Source: Gloeotrichia echinulata CP02
GTDB taxonomy: Bacteria > Cyanobacteriota > Cyanobacteriia > Cyanobacteriales > Nostocaceae
DNA length: 64,000 nt
Direction: 5' to 3'
Assembly: GCA_038087035.1 (NCBI GenBank)
Contig: CP051187.1
Location: 1,736,001-1,800,000, forward strand
Shown here: positions 25,173-34,120 of the stretch, one piece after another
Layout: the number at the start of each line of letters is the position of its first letter
Position numbering within the stretch: the stretch's first letter is position 1
Notes under the pieces: generated by a model
Told to the model about the DNA's origin: nothing
Database searches by the model: none
What the model saw: only the letters and a program-made list of their open reading frames with translations
Translations under genes and position numbers: made by a program

Positions 25173-25581
25173 TACCTATTACCTGTAATTGTCGCAGCCA
25201 CAACCAACCTAATATACAACCAAACAAATAATGTGGAAAATCCCCCCAAGCAAAGGTTGTACCCAATAATAACTTACCTATTAATGTAACGCGAGCAGCT
25301 TCTAATAGTGGCGGGTGCCAAAGCTGCAAAAATTCCAATATACAGGTGATGACAAAAACCCATAAAGGAATCTGCTTAACTGCTAACCGACTCCGAAAAA
25401 ACCAAAATGCAAACAGACACCAAAATATTTCGTAAAATAGGGACGAACCGTAGTTATTAAACCACTCATGGACAGGACCAGGGTAGTACTTAAATAAAAA
25501 GCCCATCGCTACTACGATGAGCATAGACAGGATAATGAATATTGTTTGATTACGGTTTTGGCGCATTTTTTCAAGGCTCAA
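25156..25581 (-). CDS. DUF2809 membrane protein
   Basis: 141 residues with four hydrophobic segments. The pattern FKYYPGPVHEWFNNYGSSLF, ITCILEFLQLWHPPLLEAAR, LGTTFAWGDFPHYLFGCILG matches DUF2809 (VanZ-like fold) proteins. Integral inner-membrane protein of unknown function. Overlaps the downstream DUF167 gene by 17 bases. Confidence 0.82.
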   Translation of the reverse strand: MSLEKMRQNRNQTIFIILSMLIVVAMGFLFKYYPGPVHEWFNNYGSSLFYEIFWCLFAFWFFRSRLAVKQIPLWVFVITCILEFLQLWHPPLLEAARVTLIGKLLLGTTFAWGDFPHYLFGCILGWLWLRQLQVIGNAKKS

Positions 25582-25626
25582 GACTAACGAAAATTTTAGC
25601 CTTTACACCGCCGTTTTCTCGTTTGG

Positions 25627-26160
25627 TTATGGATACCTTTTGCTACCAGCGCCCACCACACCGATTTTATGGCGATAGGAAAGTTCTGCACCAAACCAGC
25701 CAGTAATGCTAGTCAGGGTAGCGACAACAAGCGAGAGGAAGAGTCCCCAAGGTAAGATTCGTGACTCAGGGCTACCCAAACGAAGGATGAAATTTAGGGC
25801 TGTTAACAGGAGGATAGAAACGTTGAGAATCAAATGTGTCCAATCGGCGGTACGCTTGCGGACTCGTTCAATTTGCAAAAAGTCACTCATCCCGGTTATG
25901 GCTGCTATGAAGCCTCCAGCCAATCCCAGTCAGATTAACCATAACGAAGCTCTAGCCCAGAAGAAATCTTCAGTTAACCAGTAGCCTAAGTCAGTTCCTA
26001 AAGCTGCGGCTAAAAAGGCTATGGGAAAGATGACTGTCAAGGGGTGTAGGGGATGTCCAGCAATTGCAACTGTGCTGGGTACGCCAGGATCACAAAATTC
26101 TCTGTCATCGCTTTCAATGATTGGTGGGATATTTAGGAAAGGTGTGGAAGTTGTGTCTGT
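25627..26160 (-). pseudogene. DUF2231 membrane protein, broken by an in-frame TGA and loss of the start
   Basis: On the minus strand one continuous DUF2231-like frame can be read: NIPPIIESDDREF, VPSTVAIAGHPLHPLTVIFP, AALGTDLGYWLTEDFFWARA, SLWLI, then TGA at 25932-25930, then LGLAGGFIAAITGMSDFLQI and four membrane segments to the stop at 25627. Relatives have Gly where the TGA lies. No ATG or GTG precedes the N-terminal part; the place where Met is expected reads ACA (before DTTSTPF). The downstream ATG at 25923 could make a 98-residue fragment. Most likely a recent pseudogene; a sequencing error could explain the TGA but not the lost start. Confidence 0.8.
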
Positions 26161-26471
26161 AGATTCTATGATGAATATCCTATTTTTAATAATTCCAGAA
26201 GTGTTTATCTGGGGTTACAAATCATCAAGCAATATTTTGGCAATAAGTCTAGTAAAGTTGACAACTGATAACTGTCCTGGAGTCAATTTATAAAATTAGC
26301 CGGAAAATTTTATCTCTCTAACGATGGAGGAGTAAATTTTCAGTGATTTATCAGGAATCTATCTAAAAGTAGAAGTAAATTTTTTTTATTTTTGACATGA
26401 AATAACATTTTTTTATAACCTGAATTACACAGCTATCACTCAAAAGAAAGATGGAATATTACTATTACCTA

Positions 26472-26490
26472 TGCCAATATCAGATTGGCA
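26472..26490. promoter_or_regulatory. Operator-like palindrome upstream of the hemerythrin gene
   Basis: TGCCAATATCAGATTGGCA is an inverted repeat (7-bp arms, 5-bp gap) 35 bases before the ATG of the hemerythrin gene. The position suits a repressor or activator site; the factor is unknown. Confidence 0.4.
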
Positions 26491-26524
26491 ATAACTACGA
26501 ATACTTTTTTGAGGATAACTAACA

Positions 26525-27580
26525 ATGGTAGTCACTTTAGATGATACTAAGCGTAATGCAATTGCTGGGAAATTAGCAAATCTAAAAGCAATTCAACAAT
26601 TAATTATCGAAAACGAGCAATCATTTTTGAAAGAATCTAGTGATTCAGAAATATCCAAACGCTTTCAAGATATTCTCAATGATGACCAAAAAAATCTGGG
26701 AATTATAGATACTGTAATTGTTCAGTATGGCATCCAGTGCGGGATGACAAAACCTGTTACACAATTGATAGAAAAGGTTCGGGGACTGATGAAAGGCTCG
26801 GAATTAAGCCTTTATGAAAAGGTATTTCAGCATGAATTGCTGAAACATCAACAGGTGATGAGTGGGTTAATAATTCACAAGGCTGGTCAAAAAGTTGGTG
26901 CAGATGTAATGGCGGCGATCGCACCTTTAAATACCATTAACTTTGAAAACCGCGCTCACCAAGAGCAACTCAAAGGAATTTTGGAAATTTTGGGTGTGCG
27001 CGAACTCACCGGACAAGATGCAGATCAAGGGATTTGGGCACGAGTCCAAGATGCTGTGGCTTCATTTAGCGGCGTTGTAGGTAGTGCTGTTAGCCAAAAC
27101 TCTGACAAACAGGATATGAATATCCAAGATATTCTCCGCCTAGATCATAATAAGGTGAATATCCTATTTACCGAACTACAGCAAAGCAATGATCCGCAAA
27201 AGATTCAAGAATATTTCGGTCAAATTTACAAGGATCTAACCGCCCACGCTGAAGCTGAAGAGGAAGTTGTGTACCCAAGAGTACGTGCTTTCTATGGTGA
27301 AGCTAAAACCCAAAAATTGTATGACGAACAAGCTCAACAGAAACGGCTACTACAGGAGATTAGAGGTATTCATCCCGCTGCGGCTGAATTCAAGAATAAA
27401 GTCAGACAATTGGCTGACAATTTTATGGATCATGTTCGTGAAGAAGAAAACACAATGTTTGCGACAATTCGTAATAATTTGACTAGTCAGCAAACTGAGC
27501 AAATAGGTACAGACTTCAAAGCCGCTAAGAGCAGAATTCAACAGAGATTAGGTGGTGAAAAAACTGGAGCCAATGTTTAA
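26525..27580 (+). CDS. Hemerythrin HHE cation-binding domain protein
   Basis: 351 residues. The C-terminal third (about 198-330) has the HHE pattern: DILRLDHNKVNILFTELQQS, DLTAHAEAEEEVVYPRVRAF, and DNFMDHVREEENTMFATIRN, giving the His/Glu ligands for a di-iron site. The N-terminal half is helical, with a second degenerate hemerythrin-like bundle (YEKVFQHELLKHQQVMSGLI). Such proteins respond to oxygen or nitric oxide or store iron. GAGGATAAC precedes the start. Soluble; common in filamentous cyanobacteria, where it is often stress induced. Confidence 0.87.
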   Translation: MVVTLDDTKRNAIAGKLANLKAIQQLIIENEQSFLKESSDSEISKRFQDILNDDQKNLGIIDTVIVQYGIQCGMTKPVTQLIEKVRGLMKGSELSLYEKVFQHELLKHQQVMSGLIIHKAGQKVGADVMAAIAPLNTINFENRAHQEQLKGILEILGVRELTGQDADQGIWARVQDAVASFSGVVGSAVSQNSDKQDMNIQDILRLDHNKVNILFTELQQSNDPQKIQEYFGQIYKDLTAHAEAEEEVVYPRVRAFYGEAKTQKLYDEQAQQKRLLQEIRGIHPAAAEFKNKVRQLADNFMDHVREEENTMFATIRNNLTSQQTEQIGTDFKAAKSRIQQRLGGEKTGANV

Positions 27581-27711
27581 ACTTTAAGGACTACTGTTTG
27601 ATATTTGAATTATACCTATGGTGGGCATTGCCCACCACAACTCACTACACCTTATCAGTTATCAGTTAAAAGTTTTGATCAGGGATAACTGTTCGTTGAC
27701 TACTGATTTAA

Positions 27712-28947
27712 CTAAACCTTAAACTTCTCGGTAATTCGCTTCATTGCTGCTTCCACATTTTCGCGACTATTAAAAGCGGAAATGCGGAAGTAACCTTCAC
27801 CAGCAGCACCAAAACCAGAACCGGGGGTTCCCACCACATTGACGGTTTCCAGCAGTTTATCGAAAAATTCCCAACTAGACAAATCATTAAGTGTTTTCAC
27901 CCAGACGTAAGGTGCATTTACACCGCCATACACAGCCAAGCCGGCTGCTGTTAGCTCTTCGCGAATGATTTTGGCATTTTCTAGATAGAAGCTAACTAAC
28001 GCCTTGATTTGCGCTTGTCCTTCTTGGGAATAAACCGCCTCGGCACCCCGTTGCACGATGTAGGAAACACCGTTAAACTTGGTAGACTGGCGGCGATTCC
28101 ACAGCTTCCACAGTTGGATATCAGTACCATCGGCTGCTTTGGCTGTCAGGGTCTTGGGGACGACGGTTAAGGCGCAACGGGTTCCTGTAAAGCCTGCATT
28201 CTTGGAGAAGGAACGAAACTCAATCGCTACTTCCTTTGCACCTTCAATTTCATAAATAGAGTGGGGAATATTGGGATCGGTGATGTAGGCTTCGTAGGCA
28301 GCATCAAAGAAGATGATTGAGCCATTAGCTCTAGCATAGTCTACCCACGCCTGAAGATGTTCCTTAGTCGCGGTGGCACCGGTGGGGTTATTGGGAAAGC
28401 AGAGATAAATTAAATCCACTTTCTGTGAGGGAATCTCTGCGGTAAAGTTGTTTTGGGCTGTCACTGGTAGATAAACTAAGCCTTCAAACTCGCCTTTATC
28501 GTTGGGATTTCCAGTATTTCCCGCCATAACGTTGGTGTCTACATAGACAGGATACACGGGGTCTGTGACAGCAATAGTGTTGTCATGTCCAAAGATTTCC
28601 AGAATGTTACCAGTGTCGCATTTGGAACCATCAGAAATGAATATTTCCTCAGCATCGATGTCAGCCCCCCGTGCTTGGAAATCTTGAACCGCAATTTTTT
28701 CCCGTAACCAAGCGTAGCCTTGTTCTGGACCGTAGCCTTTAAAAGTACTGCGATCGCCCATTTCTTCCACAGCTTTAATCATAGCTGTGCGGCAAGCTAA
28801 GGGCAGAGGCTCGGTGACATCGCCAATACCCAACCGAATGATTTTAGCATCAGGATTGGCTTGGGCAAAGGCATTCACCCGTCGCCCAATTTCGGGAAAC
28901 AAGTAACCAGCTTTCAGTTTCAGGTAATTATCGTTAATCGTTGCCAT
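27712..28947 (-). CDS. dapL: LL-diaminopimelate aminotransferase
   Basis: 411 residues, full length for DapL. Markers: MATINDNYLKLKAGYLFPEI, IIRLGIGDVTEPLPLACR, FISDGSKCDTGNILEIFG, DPVYPVYVDTNVMAGNTG, LCFPNNPTGA, and the PLP lysine in SFSKNAGFTGTRCA. It converts tetrahydrodipicolinate directly to LL-diaminopimelate, the lysine/peptidoglycan route of cyanobacteria and plants. Monocistronic; downstream lies a GTGGGCATTGCCCACCAC hairpin (about 27621-27638) that may terminate it. Confidence 0.96.
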   Translation of the reverse strand: MATINDNYLKLKAGYLFPEIGRRVNAFAQANPDAKIIRLGIGDVTEPLPLACRTAMIKAVEEMGDRSTFKGYGPEQGYAWLREKIAVQDFQARGADIDAEEIFISDGSKCDTGNILEIFGHDNTIAVTDPVYPVYVDTNVMAGNTGNPNDKGEFEGLVYLPVTAQNNFTAEIPSQKVDLIYLCFPNNPTGATATKEHLQAWVDYARANGSIIFFDAAYEAYITDPNIPHSIYEIEGAKEVAIEFRSFSKNAGFTGTRCALTVVPKTLTAKAADGTDIQLWKLWNRRQSTKFNGVSYIVQRGAEAVYSQEGQAQIKALVSFYLENAKIIREELTAAGLAVYGGVNAPYVWVKTLNDLSSWEFFDKLLETVNVVGTPGSGFGAAGEGYFRISAFNSRENVEAAMKRITEKFKV

Positions 28948-29034
28948 AGTAGATTATGAAAAACGCCCTAAAATAGCTTACTGCGAATTTATCCGTAAAA
29001 GACCTTGTTGGTCTTGGTGATGTAGCTTATATAT

Positions 29035-29110
29035 CAATACAGTTCAGTTAGGCTCGAATGATATACACTTACGGAACACGGCATCCAAAATTTTTTCTTC
29101 TTAGGACCTA
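29035..29110. mobile_element. Truncated CAATAC-type MITE
   Basis: CAATACAGTTCAGTTAGGCT and the following 60 bases match the left part of the element at 54134-54259 almost base for base; the right end is missing. Confidence 0.65.
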
Positions 29111-29132
29111 TTCTGGGGGCACATTAATAATC

Positions 29133-29334
29133 GTAGGGTGCGTGACGCTGCGATAAATATTGTACCCACTCACAAGACTTGTGGCGTCACGCACCATTCT
29201 TTAAATGTGACACTAGTAGTCTGTCAATTTTGTTTTGAGGGATTTTTGGTAGTGTGAGCGTCTCGCTCACGCGGGCAAGATGCCCGCACTACAGTCCATC
29301 ATTTTTATCTTGACAGAGTACTAGCGTAAGTCCT
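29133..29334. repeat. GTAGGGTGCGTGACGC repeat interrupted by a 112-bp element
   Basis: Copy of the repeat at 5849-5929 and its right flank (CGTAAGTCCT). Between TGTGACA and CGTAAG the 29213-29324 element is inserted; the 5849 copy reads straight through. Confidence 0.65.
29213..29324. mobile_element. 112-bp MITE with CTAGTAGTCTGTCAA ends, nested
   Basis: Ends CTAGTAGTCTGTCAA and TTGACAGAGTACTAG pair at 14 of 15 positions. The interior is a hairpin (GTGAGCGTCTCGCTCAC, GCGGGCAAGATGCCCGC). Inserted in another repeat, with the empty site known from 5923-5931. Confidence 0.65.
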
Positions 29335-29353
29335 GTGTTTTTTTCTATTTTGG

Positions 29354-29526
29354 CTGAGAGGTTGTTTGAAAAGTCGCAAAGTATACTAGAAACCTCTCTG
29401 GTAAACCTCTCCCCTTGTAGGGGAGAGGCGTTGAAACCCCCCTTCCCTTGTTTGTCAGGGGGGTAAAGGGGGGTTAGGTTTTTGAGACTTAAATGTTACC
29501 CAAAATACTTTTCAAACATCCTCTGA
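29354..29526. mobile_element. 173-bp MITE with AGAGGTTGTTTGAAAAGT ends
   Basis: Left CTGAGAGGTTGTTTGAAAAG, right ACTTTTCAAACATCCTCTGA, nearly perfect inverse. The interior holds CCTCTCCCC/GGGGAGAGG and CCCCCCTT/GGGGGG hairpins. A solitary end is at about 15191-15208. Confidence 0.65.
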
Positions 29527-29544
29527 GATTTTAGATTGATGATT

Positions 29545-30129
29545 TCAAACAGTAATTCGTGGAAAAATCCGAGATAAATCTAGAGATAAATCGGCAAAAT
29601 AAGGGAGAATAACTGACTGATTAGGCAAGAAAATTCGCTTGAGACGATAAGCGAAATTAAGAGTTAATTCTTGATAAGGTTCGCTATAGCATTCTAAATG
29701 TTGAGCAACTAAATTAAATATCCAGTAATCGGAAATTCCGGCTTCTGCATAAAGGGGAATTTTCACCTCTTGGTCATAATTCAAAGAAGAATCAGCAATT
29801 TCAATTACTAGTAAAATATCCTTTGGGCTGGGATGAGCAAATAAATAATGATCATCTGTAGCACCAGCAATCACAAAATCCGGTTCTGGTTCGCTACCAG
29901 AAGGCAAAGTAATGGGATCTTGGCATTGTAATTCTGCCTGACTTCCTACTAATTTTGCCAGTTCTCTGAGTAAATTTCTACAACAAGTTGTGTGTGCTGT
30001 TCCTTTAGCTGCCATCTGCATCACTTCCCCACGAATCAATTCTACTCGCTCATCTTCATGAAACAATCCGATTTCAGTTAAACGATGATATTCTTCAAGA
30101 GTAAAGCGTCTGGTAGTTGTAATAGTCAT
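29545..30129 (-). CDS. Uma2-family (DUF820) restriction-endonuclease-like protein
   Basis: 194 residues with FTLEEYHRLTEIGLFHEDER, VELIRGEVMQMAAKGTAHTT, EPEPDFVIAGATDDHYLF, LLVIEIADSSLNYDQEVKIP and YAEAGISDYWIFNLVAQHLE, the Uma2 series including the acidic residues and the motif before the central strand. It differs clearly from the 15331-15882 copy, so it is a separate subfamily rather than a recent duplicate. Biological role not established for the family. Confidence 0.87.
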   Translation of the reverse strand: MTITTTRRFTLEEYHRLTEIGLFHEDERVELIRGEVMQMAAKGTAHTTCCRNLLRELAKLVGSQAELQCQDPITLPSGSEPEPDFVIAGATDDHYLFAHPSPKDILLVIEIADSSLNYDQEVKIPLYAEAGISDYWIFNLVAQHLECYSEPYQELTLNFAYRLKRIFLPNQSVILPYFADLSLDLSRIFPRITV

Positions 30130-30195
30130 AATATTTTTTTATCTCTATACTAGAATACATCCTTGTTCGCCATGATCAGCTTGTAAGTTGCATGA

Positions 30196-30263
30196 TATAG
30201 CGTTTCTCGCCCTAGTTAGGTACACCGGGCACGGCAGTGCCGTGCCCCTACACCGCGTGATAC
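30196..30263. repeat. ATATAGCGTTTCTCGCC-type repeat, short copy
   Basis: TATAGCGTTTCTCGCCCTAG, GGTACACCGG, then the GGGCACGGCAGTGCCGTGCC palindrome and ACCGCGTGATAC. Same order as 6456-6566 but lacking its right end. Upstream of the Uma2 gene. Confidence 0.6.
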
Positions 30264-30289
30264 TTGAGATTACTTCCCAATCCCCAATA

Positions 30290-31543
30290 TTATTCCACCC
30301 TAGCGCGCAGAGCGGGAGCGGGGAAGAGGGTTTGAAATCCAGCTAGCCGTTCGCTGAGTGGTTCTGGTGCATAGTCCCAAAGGCTTTCGTAGTAGAAAAA
30401 GGCTACACCTAAACCCCGTTGTTGAGCAGCTCGTACCTGGGATTGAATTTGTCGCATGGGAACTGGGCTATTTCGCAAACCTGCCATAATCCCCACTCCA
30501 GTTGGTATGATTTGTTGCACTTCTTGCATTTCTGGACGGGAAATTTTATCGATGAAACTTTGGATATTAGGTCGATAAACTTGCACTATTAGCTCATCCA
30601 CAATATTTAGCCGTACCCAGGAAAGCCAGTCTTGCAGTTGCATCTTATACGCAAAGTCATAGTAGTTGGGTGCAACGGAGAAAATCGCCTGGGGTTTTCT
30701 CGCCTTGACAACTTGGTTGAGTTGGAACATAAAATCCGTTATTTTATTAGCTCGCCAGCTCACCCATTCCGGAGCATCAGGATTGGCTGGGGGACTTTTT
30801 TTGGTTTCTTGGGTGTACAAGGCAACTGTATATTTATCGTAGCCAAATTCACGGGGCAAACTCATGTGATCGTCAAACTGAATGCCATCAACATCATATT
30901 GAGTGACGATTTCTGTCACGAGACTGGTGATAAATTGCTGTACTTGTGGATGAAACGGATTGAGCCAAGCAACCTCACCGGCGGCGCTGATGGAAGTTTC
31001 GCTACCATCCCGCTTTTTGGTAAACCAATTCGGGTAATTTAAAGCTAGTTCTGATGTTGGGGGAGCCATGAAACCAAACTCAAACCAGGGAATTACGAGT
31101 AGTCCCTGACGATGGGCTTGATTAATTATGTCCGCAAGTATATCATGGCCATCTTCACCGCGCAAGACAAAGGGTTGAATACCTGTACGTTGTGCTACGG
31201 CGCTGGGATACATGACATAACCAGAATTCCATACCACGGGGTATATTGTATTCAGATTCAAACGTCGCAGTTGGGTGACTGCTTCCTGGACTTTGCTGCG
31301 TTCTCTGAGGATGTCTGTATCATTACTGGTCATCCAAACCCCGCGAATTTCTGTCCGGGGTAACTGGGCGATCGCTCCTGTGAAATTACCTAAAACCAAT
31401 ACCATGATGAATGATATCACAAACAGCAATGGGAAAATAAACTTACTTACCCCCTGCCAACTTTGAGAAATCATAGGCTTGAATGATGCGTTAGCTACCC
31501 ATCGGTGCCACCGCTGGCTGTTGTCATGTAATCTACTAGTCAT
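30290..31543 (-). CDS. Secreted/membrane-anchored glycoside hydrolase, GHL10 (DUF187) family
   Basis: 417 residues. One hydrophobic segment at about 31-58 (FIFPLLFVISFIMVLVLGNF) acts as signal anchor; the 30 residues before it are longer than usual. The rest is a TIM-barrel GHL10 domain: EIRGVWMTSNDTDILRERSK, NLNTIYPVVWNSGYVMYPSA, GLLVIPWFEFGFMAPPTSEL, VDGIQFDDHMSLP and VAFFYYESLWDY. The family acts on cell-wall or exopolysaccharide glycans; substrate not determined. Periplasmic or outer face of the membrane. Confidence 0.87.
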   Translation of the reverse strand: MTSRLHDNSQRWHRWVANASFKPMISQSWQGVSKFIFPLLFVISFIMVLVLGNFTGAIAQLPRTEIRGVWMTSNDTDILRERSKVQEAVTQLRRLNLNTIYPVVWNSGYVMYPSAVAQRTGIQPFVLRGEDGHDILADIINQAHRQGLLVIPWFEFGFMAPPTSELALNYPNWFTKKRDGSETSISAAGEVAWLNPFHPQVQQFITSLVTEIVTQYDVDGIQFDDHMSLPREFGYDKYTVALYTQETKKSPPANPDAPEWVSWRANKITDFMFQLNQVVKARKPQAIFSVAPNYYDFAYKMQLQDWLSWVRLNIVDELIVQVYRPNIQSFIDKISRPEMQEVQQIIPTGVGIMAGLRNSPVPMRQIQSQVRAAQQRGLGVAFFYYESLWDYAPEPLSERLAGFQTLFPAPALRARVE

Positions 31544-31616
31544 ATAGCTTTCCAGTATTTCTGCTTGCTAGAGAATTGATGAATCGCTAGTCCTTCATTC
31601 AAGTCCGCACATTAAA

Positions 31617-31647
31617 TTGTCTGCATCAGAGAACCTGATGCAGACAA
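31617..31647. terminator. Hairpin downstream of the carotenoid oxygenase
   Basis: TTGTCTGCATCA/TGATGCAGACAA, a perfect 12-bp stem with a 7-base loop and no clear T-run. Position fits an intergenic terminator or RNA-stability hairpin between two minus-strand genes. Confidence 0.4.
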
Positions 31648-31767
31648 GATAATGATATTTGACGTAGCTAATAGGCTATTAGTGCCTAATTTAGGTTTAT
31701 TATCCAGTCAAATGGCACAATTTAGCAATGACTGTAGCTGATCCTGGTTGCGGATGGTGGATTTTTT

Positions 31768-31851
31768 TTATAGCGATTTTCACCCAATAACCACAGATAT
31801 TCGTAGGGGCGCAAGGCCCTGCGCCCCTACTTTACCTGAAAATCGCTGTAA
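31768..31851. repeat. TTACAGC-type repeat with GGGGCGCAAGG core
   Basis: TTATAGCGATTTTCACCCAA at one end, TTACCTGAAAATCGCTGTAA at the other, GGGGCGCAAGGCCCTGCGCC in the middle. Same family as 6216-6313, opposite orientation. Confidence 0.65.
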
Positions 31852-31896
31852 CGCAGAGGGGCGCGGAGGGAACCGCAGAGGTTCGCAGAGGTTGGA

Positions 31897-33309
31897 TTAA
31901 GCTGGTTTCCAGGTGCCGTGGAAGCTGTGGGGAATGACGCTGGGTAATCCGAGTTTGCAAATGGGTTCGTCGTTGAGGCGATCGCTCTCAAATATCCAAA
32001 CTTCACTATGATCAGAATTACCATCGTACACAACTGTGATTACCCAACCTTGAACGGGGATGGGTTCTGAAGGATAGCGATTTTCGCCTAAGTCTACTGT
32101 GGTGAGGGTGTCGGTTTTGTGGTCGAAACGAGCGATCGCATTTACTATTTTTTGACCAATATCTGTTTCTCGACGTAATCCACACATATATGTGTACGGC
32201 GAGGCTTGACCGACATATTGCTGTGGTACAATTGGCAATTCACAATGTTGGTCTGATAGTTCCACAATTGCTGTCACTTTGCCAGTTTGGGGATTGAGAT
32301 TTACTCGCGAAAATGTACTTTTAGCAGCGGTGTGAGTTTCACCTGTAGCTACTTCTTTAAAAAATTGGTTAGTTTGGAAGTCTTCGTAACGAGCAATATC
32401 CACAATTACTCCACCGCTAGCATCTACATAACCGTTAGCAAAATGCCACTGATACCAAGGTTCAGTTTCTGAACGACTTACCAAAGATAACGTCTCGCGG
32501 TCAATAATAAAAATCTCAGTTCCTAATTGGGGTTGCCATTCTAAACAATCACTATAGCTGCTAATCCGTAGGAGAATGGGAATGACATTTAGCCGCACTG
32601 GGGGCACAAAAAATACCAGATACTGTCCTGCTAAGACAAAATCATGTACTAGTGGTACTCCATTTAATGGGTGTGCTGCTTTCTGAATAATTTTGCCTGT
32701 GGAGTCACTTTTGTAAACATTCAGGGTCGCATTTTTTCCAGGGCTGATGCCAAAATTAAAAATCTCCCCTGTCTGCAAGTCATATTTGTAATGGGCAGAA
32801 TAACTTAAACCTTGAGTTAATCCCCCTAAATCATCTTCACCCCAAGTTTCTAAGGTTTGCAAATCCAAGGCGTGGGGTTTACCAGCTTCCCACAGTGCTA
32901 AGAGTTTATCTGGTAATGCCAACACTGAGGTATTCGCTGCATTTTTCGTGGGTTTGAGCCATTGATTCCAAATTGGCCCCGGTGCAGTCATGCCATAGTT
33001 ACCGTAAAGTAGTTTACCCGCTGCGGCTTCTTCTTGGTAGCCCGCGGTTTGCACATAGCGATACACTCCCGTCGCACCCGCATCTGTAAAATGCACTGCC
33101 AAAATCGCTCCATCGCCATCAAACCAATGTCCCACACGCTTACCACCCCGTTCTAACCGTGCTGGCCCATTGCGGTATAGTGTACCACGCAAGCCTTGGG
33201 GGATTTTGCCAGAGAGAATTGGTAGTTGGGTGGGCGGAAATTCCGTTGCTGGTTGAGCGATGGCACTTGCCCAGGCTTTTTTTGTTGACTTTTTATTAAT
33301 GGTATGCAT
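31897..33309 (-). CDS. Carotenoid cleavage oxygenase (RPE65/CCD family)
   Basis: 470 residues with the four-histidine iron site of the family in order: SAHYKYDLQTG, PLVHDFVLAGQYLVFF, YQWHFANGYVDA and IPHSFHGTW at the C-terminus. Further hallmarks are LRGTLYRNGPARLERGGKRV, HWFDGDGAILAV and YGLRRETDI-like propeller strands (MCGLRRETD). It cleaves carotenoids or apocarotenals with O2; cyanobacterial relatives (Diox1/ACO type) make retinal. No signal peptide. Exact substrate not decidable from sequence. Confidence 0.92.
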   Translation of the reverse strand: MHTINKKSTKKAWASAIAQPATEFPPTQLPILSGKIPQGLRGTLYRNGPARLERGGKRVGHWFDGDGAILAVHFTDAGATGVYRYVQTAGYQEEAAAGKLLYGNYGMTAPGPIWNQWLKPTKNAANTSVLALPDKLLALWEAGKPHALDLQTLETWGEDDLGGLTQGLSYSAHYKYDLQTGEIFNFGISPGKNATLNVYKSDSTGKIIQKAAHPLNGVPLVHDFVLAGQYLVFFVPPVRLNVIPILLRISSYSDCLEWQPQLGTEIFIIDRETLSLVSRSETEPWYQWHFANGYVDASGGVIVDIARYEDFQTNQFFKEVATGETHTAAKSTFSRVNLNPQTGKVTAIVELSDQHCELPIVPQQYVGQASPYTYMCGLRRETDIGQKIVNAIARFDHKTDTLTTVDLGENRYPSEPIPVQGWVITVVYDGNSDHSEVWIFESDRLNDEPICKLGLPSVIPHSFHGTWKPA

Positions 33310-33389
33310 ACAAATTAGCGCTAATGAATTTCACGACCTTGGCGATCGCTCTTCTATTGTCATATTTGTTGCGCTTTTTTTACCGAAAG

Positions 33390-33430
33390 CTTGGGTCTAG
33401 AGCCGCCGTTCTTCTAGGACGGCTTTTTGG
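33390..33430 (-). mobile_element. Terminal hairpin scar of a TnpB-type IS
   Basis: GGGTCTAGAGCCGCCGTTCT with TAGGACGGCTTTTT forms a hairpin resembling that at 18043-18075. Read on the minus strand, the preceding 60 bases could encode a TnpB-like tail (EQRQTMPCL ... FYQKAVLEERRL). No intact transposase remains. Confidence 0.35.
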
Positions 33431-33506
33431 TAAAATAGTGGCAACAGGCAGGGCATTGTCTGTCGTTGCTCAGTGATGTAAGACGGGCTATGCCTGCTAT
33501 TGCTGT

Positions 33507-33734
33507 TTGAATCCAGAATCCCTGCATAAAGCCTACGTTCAAGAGTTGATTGCCAAAGGACACAAAGCCAGAACAGGCTATTGGTCGCAACGAGGAGGAG
33601 GCATGATGCTGTTTGAAGCAGAATCACTGGATCAAGCCCGCGCCATTGTGGCTCTTGATCCATTGGTACAGAACGACTGCGTGAACTACAACGTTTACCT
33701 TATTCGGAGAGAAGGCTCCCGCCATAATCTGTGA
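33507..33734 (+). pseudogene. YciI-like protein fragment
   Basis: The open stretch from a TTG at 33507 encodes LHKAYVQELIAKGHKARTGY, WSQRGGGMMLFEAESLDQAR and DPLVQNDCVNYNVYLI, typical of the C-terminal two thirds of YciI/DUF1330-like small enzymes. The N-terminal strand is missing (the sequence upstream is an IS scar), and the last residues (RREGSRHNL) look like read-through into the left end of the next IS. Probably a dead fragment trapped between two insertions. Confidence 0.65.
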
Positions 33735-34098
33735 TTTGGCGGCGAGATGAATCGAGGGCGAAAAACGAAACGTTCTACGACCATTACTTGCTTTCAAGCA
33801 AGCGTGGGAGAGGGAACAGTTGAGTTTTTCGCAAATCCATGTTATGATTACGCCATTGAGTTGAGCGTAAAAATGCTGGTATTTGAAGCCAAACTGGAAG
33901 GAACGAACGAGCAGTACCGAAAGCTGGATGAAGCTATCCGTACTGCTCGTTTTGTTCGCAACAGTTGTGTTCGATACTGGATGGATAATAAGGGCATTGG
34001 TAAATACGAGTTGAGCGCATATTGCGCTGTGCTTGCTGCTAATCCCGATTTTCCTTATGCTACCAAGCTTAATTCGATGGCTCGTCAAGCTAGTGCTG

Positions 34099-34120
34099 TT
34101 GGCGAAGCCTTCCCGAAGGG
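34099..34120. repeat. 22-bp small dispersed repeat inside tnpB (frameshift)
   Basis: Sequence TTGGCGAAGCC + TTCCCGAAGGG, a GGCGAAGCCTTCCCGAAGGG small dispersed repeat of the type scattered in Nostoc genomes. It adds 22 bases and shifts tnpB by one frame. Confidence 0.8.

Noticed and set aside
33747..33872. Upstream extension of tnpB to 33747
   Set aside because: Conserved TnpB start is MLVFEAKLEG at 33873; the extension is element left-end DNA.
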